NCBI RefSeq assembly: GCF_000621705.1
Contig: NZ_JHXO01000006.1
Location: forward strand, 1 to 64,000
Length of the DNA: 64,000 bases
Source of the DNA: Prolixibacter bellariivorans ATCC BAA-1284
GTDB taxonomy: Bacteria; Bacteroidota; Bacteroidia; Bacteroidales; Prolixibacteraceae
Direction of reading: 5' to 3'
Part shown: positions 1 through 8,765 of the stretch, piece by piece
Position numbering within the stretch: position 1 is the stretch's first letter
Layout: every line of letters begins with the position of its first letter
Made by a program: the position numbers and the translations under genes
Notes under the pieces: model-generated
What the model was told of the DNA's origin: nothing
The model's input: only the letters and a program-made list of their open reading frames with translations
Database searches by the model: none

Positions 1-1
1 T

Positions 2-75
<74 letters not shown>

Positions 76-83
76 GAAAGGAT

Positions 84-167
84 GCCCAGGTGGTGGAATG
101 GTAGACACGTTGGACTTAAAATCCAATGGCCATTATGGCCGTGCGGGTTCAAGTCCCGCTCTGGGTA
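84..167 (+). tRNA. tRNA-Leu (TAA)
   Basis: This is a class II tRNA with a long variable arm (TGGCCATTATGGCC region). The acceptor GCCCAGG pairs with TCTGGGT through two G-U pairs, and the discriminator is A. The anticodon loop CTTAAAA gives anticodon TAA, reading UUA/UUG leucine codons. It sits 9 bp after the first tRNA-Gly and is probably cotranscribed with it. Confidence 0.96.
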
Positions 168-177
168 CATTAGGTAA

Positions 178-211
178 CGGAGCAATGAATTTTTTAGTTG
201 CTCCGTTTTTT
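178..211 (+). terminator. Rho-independent terminator after tRNA-Leu
   Basis: The perfect 8-bp inverted repeat CGGAGCAA/TTGCTCCG (178-185 and 198-205) is followed by six T. It ends the Gly-Leu transcript just before the second tRNA-Gly, whose acceptor begins at 212. The second tRNA-Gly therefore relies on read-through or on a promoter I could not place. Confidence 0.75.
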
Positions 212-287
<76 letters not shown>

Positions 288-288
288 G

Positions 289-316
289 GCCTCCGAATCT
301 TCGGAGGCTTTTTTTT
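289..316 (+). terminator. Terminator after tRNA-Gly copy 2
   Basis: The hairpin GCCTCCGAA/TTCGGAGGC has a very short loop and runs into eight T. It closes the tRNA cluster. Confidence 0.85.
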
Positions 317-1267
317 CTCCAATTTTATCGGTCCTGGATTAACTCTTTTCCCCGCATATTTCGACTATGCAAGGTTAACAGTGTTATTATTATGAATGCC
401 CCTCCTCTTTTTTTCACCTCCTTATAGGTGGTTAAGAATATGTCAAGGTTGGTTTTTGTTTTTAAGAGTCTGTAATATAAGTGTTTGGTGTTTTGTGTCT
501 TTTGTTGCAGACAATAGTTCATAATAATTATTTAAAAAACAAAATGATATAATTGCCAGCGATTATACCATAAAATAATAGTCATTTAGCGAGTTAGTCT
601 GTTTGTAATTACTATTTAGTTAAGTGGTTGAAAAATAAGATAATAAACTCTTTCTTTTCGTGTATTTTTTAACCAATACCTTGTGTTTACTTTGTGAATG
701 ACTTAAATTTATATATCCTTATTAGGATTGAAAACTAAGTAACCTGTTCTTACCAAGGATTTTTATTAGCCTTGAATGAAAAACTCCTTTGCCGTCATTG
801 ACTGAATGATGATGGCACGAAGCTCAGAGGTGTAGTCCGCAATATGTGCCAGTAAAGGCAGTTTGTCTGCCTTTGGCTGCACCTTTAACTGTAGAATTAT
901 TGAAAGTGCATCAATTTCCGTTAAAACGGAAATGTAGAGTTCTTCCTGCTTTCTGGCCTAACCACAGTAAGTTGATAACGATTGCACCTATGTAGAACGA
1001 AAACTAAAACCTATTATGTTAATCCTGAAGCCAGTCTAATCATGTATTTAAGGGTCGAAAAACAGTAGTTTGGTGCTGTTAATAGATTGAATGACAGTCT
1101 CCCCCTTTCACTTCCAGACTGAACTCTTCAGTGTTTATTTCTTCTGTTTGATTACAAGGATAATTTCCTGACCAGGATAGCTATGTTAAATCAGAGAATA
1201 GCGATTCATGTCGGGAAGGTATTTTATGCTCTGGTAATTAAGCAGTACGTACATAATCCTAAATATT
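317..1267. other. Gene-poor intergenic region
   Basis: About 950 bp separate the tRNA cluster from the first lipoprotein gene. The left half (about 317-760) is AT-rich and shows no convincing gene, tRNA or hairpin RNA. The middle part (about 766-990) has coding-like composition on the minus strand and is listed separately as a possible remnant. The last 200 bp should hold the promoter of the lipoprotein cluster, but I see no clean TAnnTTTG box. Confidence 0.6.
766..957 (-). pseudogene. Possible gene remnant, family not recognised
   Basis: On the minus strand 63 codons are open between an in-frame TAG (958-960) and a TAA (766-768). The translation is protein-like and non-repetitive, with segments such as EIDALSIILQLKVQPKADK and ADYTSELRAIII. 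There is no start codon in a sensible place. A second short frame just upstream (about 935-1000) reads FYIGAIVINLLW and could be the frameshifted continuation. I infer the decayed 3' end of a gene, perhaps from an element inserted next to the tRNA genes. I do not recognise the family, and chance remains possible. Confidence 0.35.
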
Positions 1268-2110
1268 ATGAAAAATAAGCTAACCCGCCTCATCGCAATT
1301 TCATTGTTCGCATTAGCTGTGATTTCCTGCAGCAGCCAGGAGGAAGATTTACTGAAACTGGAGAACGGACTATTCATTGAAGTGTCGCTTGAGGATGCGT
1401 TCAATAGTTTGGAGGTGTATCCTCCCAAAGCCGATTTTGATGCAGAAATTACGTTAGTTCGTTCCGATGGAGAAATAGTCGCCTTAAACTACCCTCTTTC
1501 CATGCGTTTTCAGGATGGGCGATATGTTTCCCGTTCTATCCCGGTAACTACTGCTGATTATCGATTAACGAAATTTACCGTTCACCGGATGGAGAAGGCA
1601 CAATTAATCTCAGCCCCAAATTTTGCTGTTTCCTATCCGATTCATAGCACAACGGATTGCACTTTCAGCACTTCTTCCGTTGCCCGCACACTGTTGCATG
1701 TTAATTGTCTGAACCTTTCTTATCTCGAGACGAATACAGAAAGCAGCTCCGGCCAAGTTTATCAATCAGCTGAAGCTTCCGGGTTTTATTTGTTCATTAA
1801 CCGGTGCAATGCGGGCAATCGTGAGAACTATCACGAAGTGCTCTCCTATGATGTAACTGCTTACAGTGCTGATGCCGATCAAAATCCAGTAGATGTTCTC
1901 CTAACTGGTGATAACCTGAATTCCCAGGGACAACCTGAACCCATCTACATTCCTCTTCCGGATGATTATACAAATGGTGTTATTCTCCAGGTTCAACCAA
2001 TTGGTGAAGAGAATACCCTTCTGATTATTCCGGTAACCAAAACAGAAATAGACAAGTATGTAAATGGCGAAATTGACTATGTCCATCTTGAAGTTGGATG
2101 TGATTCGTGA
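1268..2110 (+). CDS. Tandem-cluster lipoprotein 1, core module only
   Basis: This 280-residue lipoprotein has a signal peptide whose lipobox ends at Cys21. The following QEED is the kind of acidic motif seen in surface-export signals of Bacteroidota lipoproteins. It is a distant paralogue of the next three genes. It keeps the late core motif, here FYLFINRCN followed by YHEVLSYDVTAY, matching CVFINCIN...YHQV in its neighbours. The family's (M)ATPxxxSxF motif is not recognisable, and no extra C-terminal module follows. No enzyme motif is visible. The function is unknown, and I infer a cell-surface structural or binding role. It probably heads a four-gene unit, with 42 bp to the next gene. Confidence 0.8.
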   Translation: MKNKLTRLIAISLFALAVISCSSQEEDLLKLENGLFIEVSLEDAFNSLEVYPPKADFDAEITLVRSDGEIVALNYPLSMRFQDGRYVSRSIPVTTADYRLTKFTVHRMEKAQLISAPNFAVSYPIHSTTDCTFSTSSVARTLLHVNCLNLSYLETNTESSSGQVYQSAEASGFYLFINRCNAGNRENYHEVLSYDVTAYSADADQNPVDVLLTGDNLNSQGQPEPIYIPLPDDYTNGVILQVQPIGEENTLLIIPVTKTEIDKYVNGEIDYVHLEVGCDS

Positions 2111-2152
2111 TATATAATTCCATGTTTTATGTGAAACTTAAATTCTACCGAA

Positions 2153-3982
2153 ATGAGAAAAAATTTACTTTTCCGGGTATTGCTATTTGCAGTACCGTTT
2201 GCCATGCTCTTTTCTTGTACTAAGAAGGATGACATGAGTATTGACGAACCCCAAAAAGTTGATTTGGTTTTTCAGGCCAATTTGACCAAACCGATGCTGA
2301 AGGCAGCTAATCTGCCATACGATGAAATGTTGGCAGCTCTTGATTGCAGTTGGGCCGATTACGGAACGGTGCATGTTAGAATTGCAACTGAAGCTGAATT
2401 ACCAGGTGGTGTTTTATCTGAAGGAGTGGAACCTCCGGGAACCGATTATTACCTTGGCTACACGCAAGTAGGAGATGGTATTGCTTCTGATTTGGTTCAG
2501 TTAACTCCAGGGAAGTATTATTTAACGCAGTTCGAAATAGTTGAGGATGATGGCGAAGGCGGATGGAATATTTTGCTTGCTACTCCAATGGCAAACTCAG
2601 CCTTTAAAGATTTTGTTACTGATGTTCTTCCTTTGGGATTTGATATCAATAACTATGAAAAGAACCGATTGGTACTCGATGTGCTGTGTTTCAACCAGCA
2701 AATTGCACCAGCATTCGGTTTCGAGTGGTTCGACTATAACATTGTCGAAGGTGATGAAATTTGTGTATTCATTAACTGTATCAATGAGTATGACCGGGAT
2801 TTCTATCACCAGGTATTTGCTTCCGATATTTATGCATGGAAGACAGCTGACGGAGCGACTCCATTAGAAGACACACCTTATTGGGTCGTAGGGCCAAATT
2901 ATGAGTTGACGACACCAGAAGGCGGAGACGGTAGCCAGATTGTTGGTGCTGTGACACCGATGTGTTTCCCATTGTATGACGTTCTCGAGGATATGCCGGA
3001 AGGTCTTCTGCTGCAGTTAAATCCTGTCTTTGGTAAAACAGCAGAAGGTGAATTGATTTATGGTGACAGTGTGATTGTGCATATTTCCCGCGACATCATT
3101 ATGGAGTATCTTGGATTGACTGAATATGAAGGAATCGCTGAAGATTTGGGAGATGGTATTTCTGTAAAAGTTGAATTGACAGACGATCCACAAGCTGAAA
3201 ATCCAAGATATATCCACATCATGTTGACTGATTGCCACAAACCGGCTTATTTTGAGTCGCACAGTAATGGCAGCGATGTAGCAGATATATACGCTTTAAG
3301 GTTTGTCGGAGGTGATGTGCTGATGACAAAAATCCTTGATTTTTCTCAAGTGGGACGCGATCCTCACATTGCCGTAGCACCGAACCGCCGTCAACTCTAC
3401 GTAGTTGATTCAGACGTAAGCAATACTATTCTTGTATATGATCTGTATTCCATGAGTTCTCAAACCTTCGGTATCGGTGGTGATGTGCCGGAAAAAGTTA
3501 CTCAGTTGGTATATATGAATGACACTCTGTTTGCTGCAGATATGAATACCGATGCCCTGACATTTTATGTTCTCGATCCGGATGGTCTTAACTATTCAGA
3601 GTACAATGAAATTGATTTAAGTACAGATGTTGATTTCTCAGGTGGCGATTTGATTGCAGTAAAGGATGATGCAGGTCATAGCACATTGTGGAGCTTCAGT
3701 AAAAACGGAGGTACTAGTTACGTGCATGAAATAGATCTTGCCACGGGAAGTGTAACCGAGTTGCAAAATGAAGTGAATCTGAATAATACATTCGGAGCAA
3801 TGGTGTACGAAGGGGGAGATTTTATCATTACCGGCCATGGTGATGACGTTGGCCTGAAAGGATGGAATACTCCGTTCGATTTTGCTGACTCTTTCACTTC
3901 ATATAACCCAATTCCTGACATTACATACACTTATGGTGATTTGGCTTCGCCGTTCATTTTGAACAGAGCTCGTCCCCAATAA
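2153..3982 (+). CDS. Tandem-cluster lipoprotein 2 with propeller-like C-terminus
   Basis: This 609-residue lipoprotein has its lipobox Cys at 22, followed by TKKDD, an acidic surface-export-like tail. Residues about 40-355 form the cluster's core module, with PGKYYLTQFEIVEDD, LLATPMANSAF, FNQQIAPAFGFEWFDYNI and CVFINCINE. Residues about 365-609 are a different module with repeated strands such as HIAVAPNRRQLYVVDSD and QLVYMNDTLFAADMN, which resembles a beta-propeller (YVTN/WD40-like). The core is closest to lipoprotein 4 at 5087-6688, including at DNA level. No catalytic residues are visible. A binding or adhesive surface role is inference. Confidence 0.82.
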   Translation: MRKNLLFRVLLFAVPFAMLFSCTKKDDMSIDEPQKVDLVFQANLTKPMLKAANLPYDEMLAALDCSWADYGTVHVRIATEAELPGGVLSEGVEPPGTDYYLGYTQVGDGIASDLVQLTPGKYYLTQFEIVEDDGEGGWNILLATPMANSAFKDFVTDVLPLGFDINNYEKNRLVLDVLCFNQQIAPAFGFEWFDYNIVEGDEICVFINCINEYDRDFYHQVFASDIYAWKTADGATPLEDTPYWVVGPNYELTTPEGGDGSQIVGAVTPMCFPLYDVLEDMPEGLLLQLNPVFGKTAEGELIYGDSVIVHISRDIIMEYLGLTEYEGIAEDLGDGISVKVELTDDPQAENPRYIHIMLTDCHKPAYFESHSNGSDVADIYALRFVGGDVLMTKILDFSQVGRDPHIAVAPNRRQLYVVDSDVSNTILVYDLYSMSSQTFGIGGDVPEKVTQLVYMNDTLFAADMNTDALTFYVLDPDGLNYSEYNEIDLSTDVDFSGGDLIAVKDDAGHSTLWSFSKNGGTSYVHEIDLATGSVTELQNEVNLNNTFGAMVYEGGDFIITGHGDDVGLKGWNTPFDFADSFTSYNPIPDITYTYGDLASPFILNRARPQ

Positions 3983-3996
3983 GGATATAACCAAAG

Positions 3997-4033
3997 AATA
4001 ACATCCTGCCTCTTGCAGCAGGGTGTTATTCCC
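3997..4033 (+). terminator. Hairpin between lipoprotein genes 2 and 3
   Basis: A 13-bp stem (3997-4009 with 4018-4030, one G-T pair) closes an 8-base loop and is followed by CCCTTT. The T tract is weak, so it may act as a partial terminator or an RNA-stabilising structure inside the cluster rather than a full stop. Confidence 0.5.
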
Positions 4034-4137
4034 TTTAAAATGATTGCCTGCTTTCGAACAAACATCAGGTTCAAAGGCAATAAGCTTCCCATTGGGGAAG
4101 AGATGAAATCGATGAACGAACCTGAAAATTTACGCTT

Positions 4138-5055
4138 ATGAAAACAATAAATATTTTCAAGGCAGTCGCAATTCTGTTTTTTACGTTTGCAGCGCTTTCC
4201 TGTAACGATCTTTTCAATTGGGGAACCCGGGACTATTCCACACAGTTGGAAATAGGGGTCGCCAAAGGAGGTTCGGTACTGAAAGCGGCAGTGGATGAGC
4301 CCTATTATCTGGACAACTGTGAATTGGCAACGGCTGATGCGATACGCATTTCCATTGCAACGCAGGGAGGAGATCCTGTTGTAAATATGCAGGATAAAAT
4401 CCTTCTGTTACATTCGGTCGGTGACGGAGTTGCTTCTGATCTCATCATGCTGCTTCCTGGGACATATGTTGTCACCAAATTCGAAGTACTTCAACTGGTG
4501 GATGATGGAGGTGGAGTTACTCATTATGAAACCATCATGGCCACTCCGGTGGAAGGTTCAGTCTTTTCCGGATACGTAAATACTCCGCTTAATTATGAGT
4601 TTGAAGTCGAGTTGTATCAGAAAAAGCGATTACTCATGGAAGTGCTTTGTTTCGAGCCGACTGATGTTGCCAGTTTTGGATTTGTCTGGACTGGAGTGAA
4701 CGTAATTCTCGGTGACGAAATCTGTCTGTATGTGAGTCAGTGTACCAGTAACGGAACCGAAACCTGGGGACCTGCCGATTATTCAGCAACCTTCTATACG
4801 ATGATTGATGAATCGACCGTAGGAGATATATATGCTTCATCCGGAAATTCGAGTGATGGATGGATTTGTTTCCCACTTTGGAGCGGTGCGACAGACTATG
4901 GAGTAGGAGTCCAAATTGTTTACGATGGCGATGTGGAAGCTGATTTCATTATTACTGCAGCAGAAGTGAATCAAATACTGCTGGAGCTGCAAAATGATCC
5001 GGTCAACGCGGGTGAAGGTTATTACGTGTATGAGATTCTCTGTCCGGTACCATAA
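4138..5055 (+). CDS. Tandem-cluster lipoprotein 3, core module only
   Basis: This 305-residue lipoprotein has its lipobox Cys at 22. The downstream residues (NDLFNWGT) lack a strong acidic export motif. The core module is clear: VGDGVASDLIMLLPGTYVV, a KFEVLQLVDD strand, IMATPVEGSVF, KKRLLMEVLCFE, FGFVWTGVNVILGDEICLYV. It lacks the long C-terminal additions of copies 2 and 4. It differs from them at the CVFINCIN position (CLYVSQCT), so it is an older duplicate. Lipoprotein 4 starts 31 bp downstream, consistent with cotranscription. The function is unknown. Confidence 0.8.
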   Translation: MKTINIFKAVAILFFTFAALSCNDLFNWGTRDYSTQLEIGVAKGGSVLKAAVDEPYYLDNCELATADAIRISIATQGGDPVVNMQDKILLLHSVGDGVASDLIMLLPGTYVVTKFEVLQLVDDGGGVTHYETIMATPVEGSVFSGYVNTPLNYEFEVELYQKKRLLMEVLCFEPTDVASFGFVWTGVNVILGDEICLYVSQCTSNGTETWGPADYSATFYTMIDESTVGDIYASSGNSSDGWICFPLWSGATDYGVGVQIVYDGDVEADFIITAAEVNQILLELQNDPVNAGEGYYVYEILCPVP

Positions 5056-5086
5056 CGAACGCAGAGGCAATAAATGAGAGAAGCCT

Positions 5087-6688
5087 ATGAAAAACAGAAG
5101 GATAAATAGCTTGATTTCAGCTGTTGCACTGCTGGTTCTGGTGTGGGCCTGTTCAAGAAGTGAAGTCTCTGATAGCAGCACGCCGAAAGTTGATATCACT
5201 TTTTTTGCGGAAAATTCGGGTCCAACCCTAAAAAATGGAAGCCTGGATTTGGATGCGATTCTTGCTAAGCTGGATTGTGATAATGTTCTGCTCGGCGAAG
5301 ATGCTGCTGCGAACTACCGGTTGATGGTCCGGTTAACGGGGGCCAATGCCTTTGATAAAACTTACTTTCTGGCTTTTGACCCGGTGGGTGCTGGCGTCGC
5401 TTCGGAGCTGCTTCAACTGAATGCGGATGCAACATATTCTATTGAACGCTTTGCATTGGTGGAAAAAATCGATCTCAATGGCGATTGGACGGTCGAGAAT
5501 ACCCAAATGGTGATGGCCACCCCGGAGAACAATTCTGCCTTTATGGATTATGTTGCCGAAGCACTTCCTTTCGAGTTCACGGTTGGCAAGTACGAGAAGA
5601 ATCGGATTGAAATTGATCTGCTTTGTTTTAATCAGCAAATAGCACCGGCATTTGGATTCGAGTGGTTTGATTATAACATTGTACAGGGCGATGAAGTATG
5701 TGTGTTCATTAACTGTATCAATGAGAATGATCCGGAACATTACCACCAGGTTTATCCTGCCGATTTGGCGGCATGGGTTCCTTTTGACCTCAATTCCGGT
5801 AATGCCTATTGGGATATTGGTCCCAATTACACGGTAGTGGACAATGCTATTACCGGTATTTATCCGGTCTGCTTCCCGTTGTATGCCCCGGCAATCGAAA
5901 TGACAGATGGCCTGACGTTAGAAATCCGGCCCGCTTTCGGGGAATTAAACAACGGCGAAGTTATTTATTCGGACGTATTTACGGTAACTATTCCTCAATC
6001 AATCATTCTTGAATACCTGGGCTTGACATCCTATGTTGGCGCCCCCATTCTAATTGATGAAATTCGAGGGATCACCGTTAAAGTAGACTTGGCTCCGGAT
6101 CCGAATGTTGATAATCCACGCTTTATTCATCTGGAATATTTGAATTGCCTGGAAGATCCGAATGATCCGGGAGGCAACTGCGAAACGGCTTTTGCCTATA
6201 ATGAGACATACAGCAGCTGCTTCTTTGACTACAGTTACCTGATTTCTTCGAATCGTTGGGGGTGGACCAATGGACCACTTGTTTCGAGTAGTACCCCTTA
6301 TGAGTTTACCATGCTGGCCGGCGCCGGAGGTGGACAAAATGAAGATCCTCCACAGTGCCATCCGGAGAGCGGTATTAGTGCGGGAACGACGACAGTAACT
6401 TACAACGGTTCCTTAGTTTCTATATCAATGAATATTTCATCTGATTTCGATTTAACGCAGGTTCACGTCTGGGTCGCTGAAGGGAATGCCGGAGATGATC
6501 CCGATCCACGTATTCCGCACTACCAGAAGAACAACGGCGATATTGTTTACACGTTGTCGCCGGGTAAATATACGGTTGTTGACGAAGGTCTTACTGAAAA
6601 TACCTGGAATACTACGCTGGATGGATTTGGCGGCAGAGATATTTATGTCATCGTCCATGCAGTAGTTTGTCCTGCCTTACCCCAATAA
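5087..6688 (+). CDS. Tandem-cluster lipoprotein 4 with CETAFAY-type C-terminus
   Basis: This 533-residue lipoprotein has its lipobox Cys at 22. Residues about 30-350 are the shared core (VMATPENNSAF, FNQQIAPAFGFEWFDYNI, CVFINCINENDPEHYHQV). Residues about 358-533 are a separate module opening with CETAFAYNETY, then WGWTNGPL and AGAGGG, and ending DIYVIVHAVVC. From memory, this C-terminal module occurs in other secreted Bacteroidota proteins as a beta-rich domain of unknown function. Compared with copy 2, the core is conserved and the C-terminus is exchanged. A terminator follows. The function is unknown, and a surface role is inferred. Confidence 0.82.
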   Translation: MKNRRINSLISAVALLVLVWACSRSEVSDSSTPKVDITFFAENSGPTLKNGSLDLDAILAKLDCDNVLLGEDAAANYRLMVRLTGANAFDKTYFLAFDPVGAGVASELLQLNADATYSIERFALVEKIDLNGDWTVENTQMVMATPENNSAFMDYVAEALPFEFTVGKYEKNRIEIDLLCFNQQIAPAFGFEWFDYNIVQGDEVCVFINCINENDPEHYHQVYPADLAAWVPFDLNSGNAYWDIGPNYTVVDNAITGIYPVCFPLYAPAIEMTDGLTLEIRPAFGELNNGEVIYSDVFTVTIPQSIILEYLGLTSYVGAPILIDEIRGITVKVDLAPDPNVDNPRFIHLEYLNCLEDPNDPGGNCETAFAYNETYSSCFFDYSYLISSNRWGWTNGPLVSSSTPYEFTMLAGAGGGQNEDPPQCHPESGISAGTTTVTYNGSLVSISMNISSDFDLTQVHVWVAEGNAGDDPDPRIPHYQKNNGDIVYTLSPGKYTVVDEGLTENTWNTTLDGFGGRDIYVIVHAVVCPALPQ

Positions 6689-6712
6689 TCTATAAACTCA
6701 AGTTAACTACGC

Positions 6713-7375
6713 TTAAAGGGCACCGGAATGCAAGCTGGTGCCTTTTTTGCGTAAAACGGTCAGGCCGTCCCTGACGGGAAAAAGGTAAGTTTCCACCCGG
6801 GAATCATTTTTAACAAGGTCATTGAACCGGAGAATTCCCGCTGTTTGTTCGTCGCTGATTTCTTCATCGAGCACTTTCTGATCCCAGAGCGTGTTGTCGG
6901 CGATAATAATTCCGCCTTCCCGCACCAGCGGAACAATCATTTCATAATGCTCTGGGTACGACCGTTTGTCAGCATCCATGAAAATCAGGTCGAACGGTTC
7001 GTCAAATGTGGGCAGAATGGTGGATGCATCTCCAATGTGCTGCACAATCCGGTTCCGCATTCCGGCGAGGTCGAAATAATGTGCGGCAAAATCTTCCAAC
7101 TCATCATTGATTTCGATGGTGTGTAATACTCCGTCAGACTGCAATCCTTTGGCCAAACAGAGTGCCGAATAGCCAGTGAATGTGCCTAGCTCGAGGATTC
7201 GCTTCGGTTCAATCAGTTTGCTCAGCAGCGTCAGGATAGAGCCTTGCAAATGGCCGGAACACATGCGAGCGTAAAGCTGCTTGGCATGTGTATCGCGGTT
7301 GAGTTGAGCCAAAACCGGGTCTTCCTCTTCAATGTGTTCCAGAATGTAATTTTCAAGATCGATTGAAAGACGCAT
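6713..7375 (-). CDS. SAM-dependent O-methyltransferase (Methyltransf_3 type)
   Basis: This 220-residue class I methyltransferase resembles caffeoyl-CoA/catechol O-methyltransferases and bacterial YrrM-type proteins. SAM motif I is ILELGTFTGYSAL (60-72). The metal-binding acids are in FMDADKRSY (Asp134, Asp136) and IIIADNTLW (Asp160-Asn161). The length is normal for the family. The substrate cannot be read from sequence; members methylate catechols or tRNA hydroxyuridine derivatives. The start lies 6 bp after the end of the M16 protease gene, so the two form an operon. Confidence 0.9.
   Translation of the reverse strand: MRLSIDLENYILEHIEEEDPVLAQLNRDTHAKQLYARMCSGHLQGSILTLLSKLIEPKRILELGTFTGYSALCLAKGLQSDGVLHTIEINDELEDFAAHYFDLAGMRNRIVQHIGDASTILPTFDEPFDLIFMDADKRSYPEHYEMIVPLVREGGIIIADNTLWDQKVLDEEISDEQTAGILRFNDLVKNDSRVETYLFPVRDGLTVLRKKGTSLHSGAL
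6719..6748 (+). terminator. Terminator closing the lipoprotein cluster
   Basis: GGCACC (6719-6724) pairs with GGTGCC (6737-6742), followed by six T. It lies inside the last codons of the convergent methyltransferase gene, whose stop is at 6713. Confidence 0.75.
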
Positions 7376-7381
7376 AACTGG

Positions 7382-8602
7382 TTATTTAAAGATGAGTGTC
7401 GAAAGTTTTTCCCGGTCGAGAACCTCGTTTGCGATTTCCATCAGTTCGCTGGCGGTTACCTTTTCGATTTTGTTATTTACTTTTTCAAGGCTATCAACGC
7501 GGTTGTACAGCAAAAAGCTTTTTCCCAGGGTCAACATCAGGTCTTCACGGTTTTCCTGTGCCATGGCTAACTGACCAACCAATTGCTTTTTCGCTTTGCT
7601 CAATTGCAAGCTTCCCATTTCCTGGGTTTGCAGTTTTTTGATTTCCCGGTTAACGAGTTTAATAGCTCGATCGAGATTTTCCTTGTCGGTGCCGAAATAA
7701 ATATTGATAATTCCGGTGTCCGTATATGCCGTGTAACTCGATTCCACATTGTAGGCCATTCCGTTTCGTTCACGAAGCGAAAGGTTGAGGCGCGAGTTCA
7801 TCGATTGTCCGCCAAGAATATTATTCAGCAATATCATGGCTATGCGTTGCGGATGCTTGCTGTCAAAAGCCTCGTTTCCGACGATGCAGTGTGCCTGAAA
7901 TGTGTCCTTGTGTACCAGACGTGTTTCCGGCTTGTACCCGATGAATTTTGTTCGTTGATGTTTTCTCGAATTTTCCGGAACATGAGAGAAATGGCGCTCG
8001 ACCAGGTTTTGAAGTTTCTTTGGAGTAATTTTCCCAACCGAACAAATCACCATTTCGTCGGTATTGTAATTCTCCCGGATGAATTGTTTCACATCGTTCC
8101 GGTTAAATCGTTTGATGTTTTCGGGTGTTCCCAGAATATTTCTCCCGATAGGGTGACCGTCATACACCAGATCTTCAAATTCATCGAAAATTAGTTCCGA
8201 AGGACTGTCATTATACGAGTTAATCTCCTCGATGATGACCTCTTTCTCTTTCTTTAACTCCTTTTCGGGAAAAGTGCTGTCGATGAGAATATCGCTGAAA
8301 AGCTCAATGGTGCGGTTGTAATATTCATTCAGGAACGAAGCGTACAGCGCGGTTTCTTCCTTTGTAGTGTAGGCATTTAGCTCGCCGCCCACATCTTCCA
8401 GGCGACTGAGTATATGATAAGCTTTCCGTTTGCGGGTACCTTTAAAAATAGTGTGTTCAATAAAATGGGCCATTCCCTGTTCTTCCGGCTTTTCGTCCCG
8501 CGACCCGGTGTTAAAAATCACGCCACAATGGGCTACCGGCGAATCGACATACTGGTGAATCAGCCGGATACCGTTGGGCAATGTATATGTGAAGTAGTTC
8601 AT
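7382..8602 (-). CDS. M16 family zinc metallopeptidase
   Basis: This 406-residue protein is a single-unit pitrilysin/processing-peptidase-type protease. The inverted zinc motif HFIEH is at 46-50, and the third ligand Glu is near 126 in VIIEEINSY, the usual spacing. No signal peptide is visible, so it is probably cytoplasmic. Its role is degradation or processing of peptides. The second half (about 210-406) is the non-catalytic M16 domain. It starts the M16-methyltransferase operon, with a Bacteroidota -7 box just upstream. Confidence 0.93.
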   Translation of the reverse strand: MNYFTYTLPNGIRLIHQYVDSPVAHCGVIFNTGSRDEKPEEQGMAHFIEHTIFKGTRKRKAYHILSRLEDVGGELNAYTTKEETALYASFLNEYYNRTIELFSDILIDSTFPEKELKKEKEVIIEEINSYNDSPSELIFDEFEDLVYDGHPIGRNILGTPENIKRFNRNDVKQFIRENYNTDEMVICSVGKITPKKLQNLVERHFSHVPENSRKHQRTKFIGYKPETRLVHKDTFQAHCIVGNEAFDSKHPQRIAMILLNNILGGQSMNSRLNLSLRERNGMAYNVESSYTAYTDTGIINIYFGTDKENLDRAIKLVNREIKKLQTQEMGSLQLSKAKKQLVGQLAMAQENREDLMLTLGKSFLLYNRVDSLEKVNNKIEKVTASELMEIANEVLDREKLSTLIFK

Positions 8603-8622
8603 ATTCTCTCTTAATCAGGATG

Positions 8623-8630
8623 CAAAAGTA
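8623..8630 (-). promoter_or_regulatory. -7 box for the M16 protease operon
   Basis: On the minus strand the sequence reads TACTTTTG, a perfect match to the Bacteroidota -7 element TAnnTTTG, about 20 bp upstream of the ATG. The -33 position reads AAGG instead of TTTG, so only half the promoter is convincing. Confidence 0.5.
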
Positions 8631-8765
8631 TGGAAAATAATTATTTGTACCTTTTTATCCTGAAATAGTTCATCGCTCAGTTCAGCTATTTTCCGTGAAT
8701 CAAATAACAGATTACGCTTTCATTCGTTTTTATTGAGAAATCGTTAATCATTTCCCCGGCAGATT

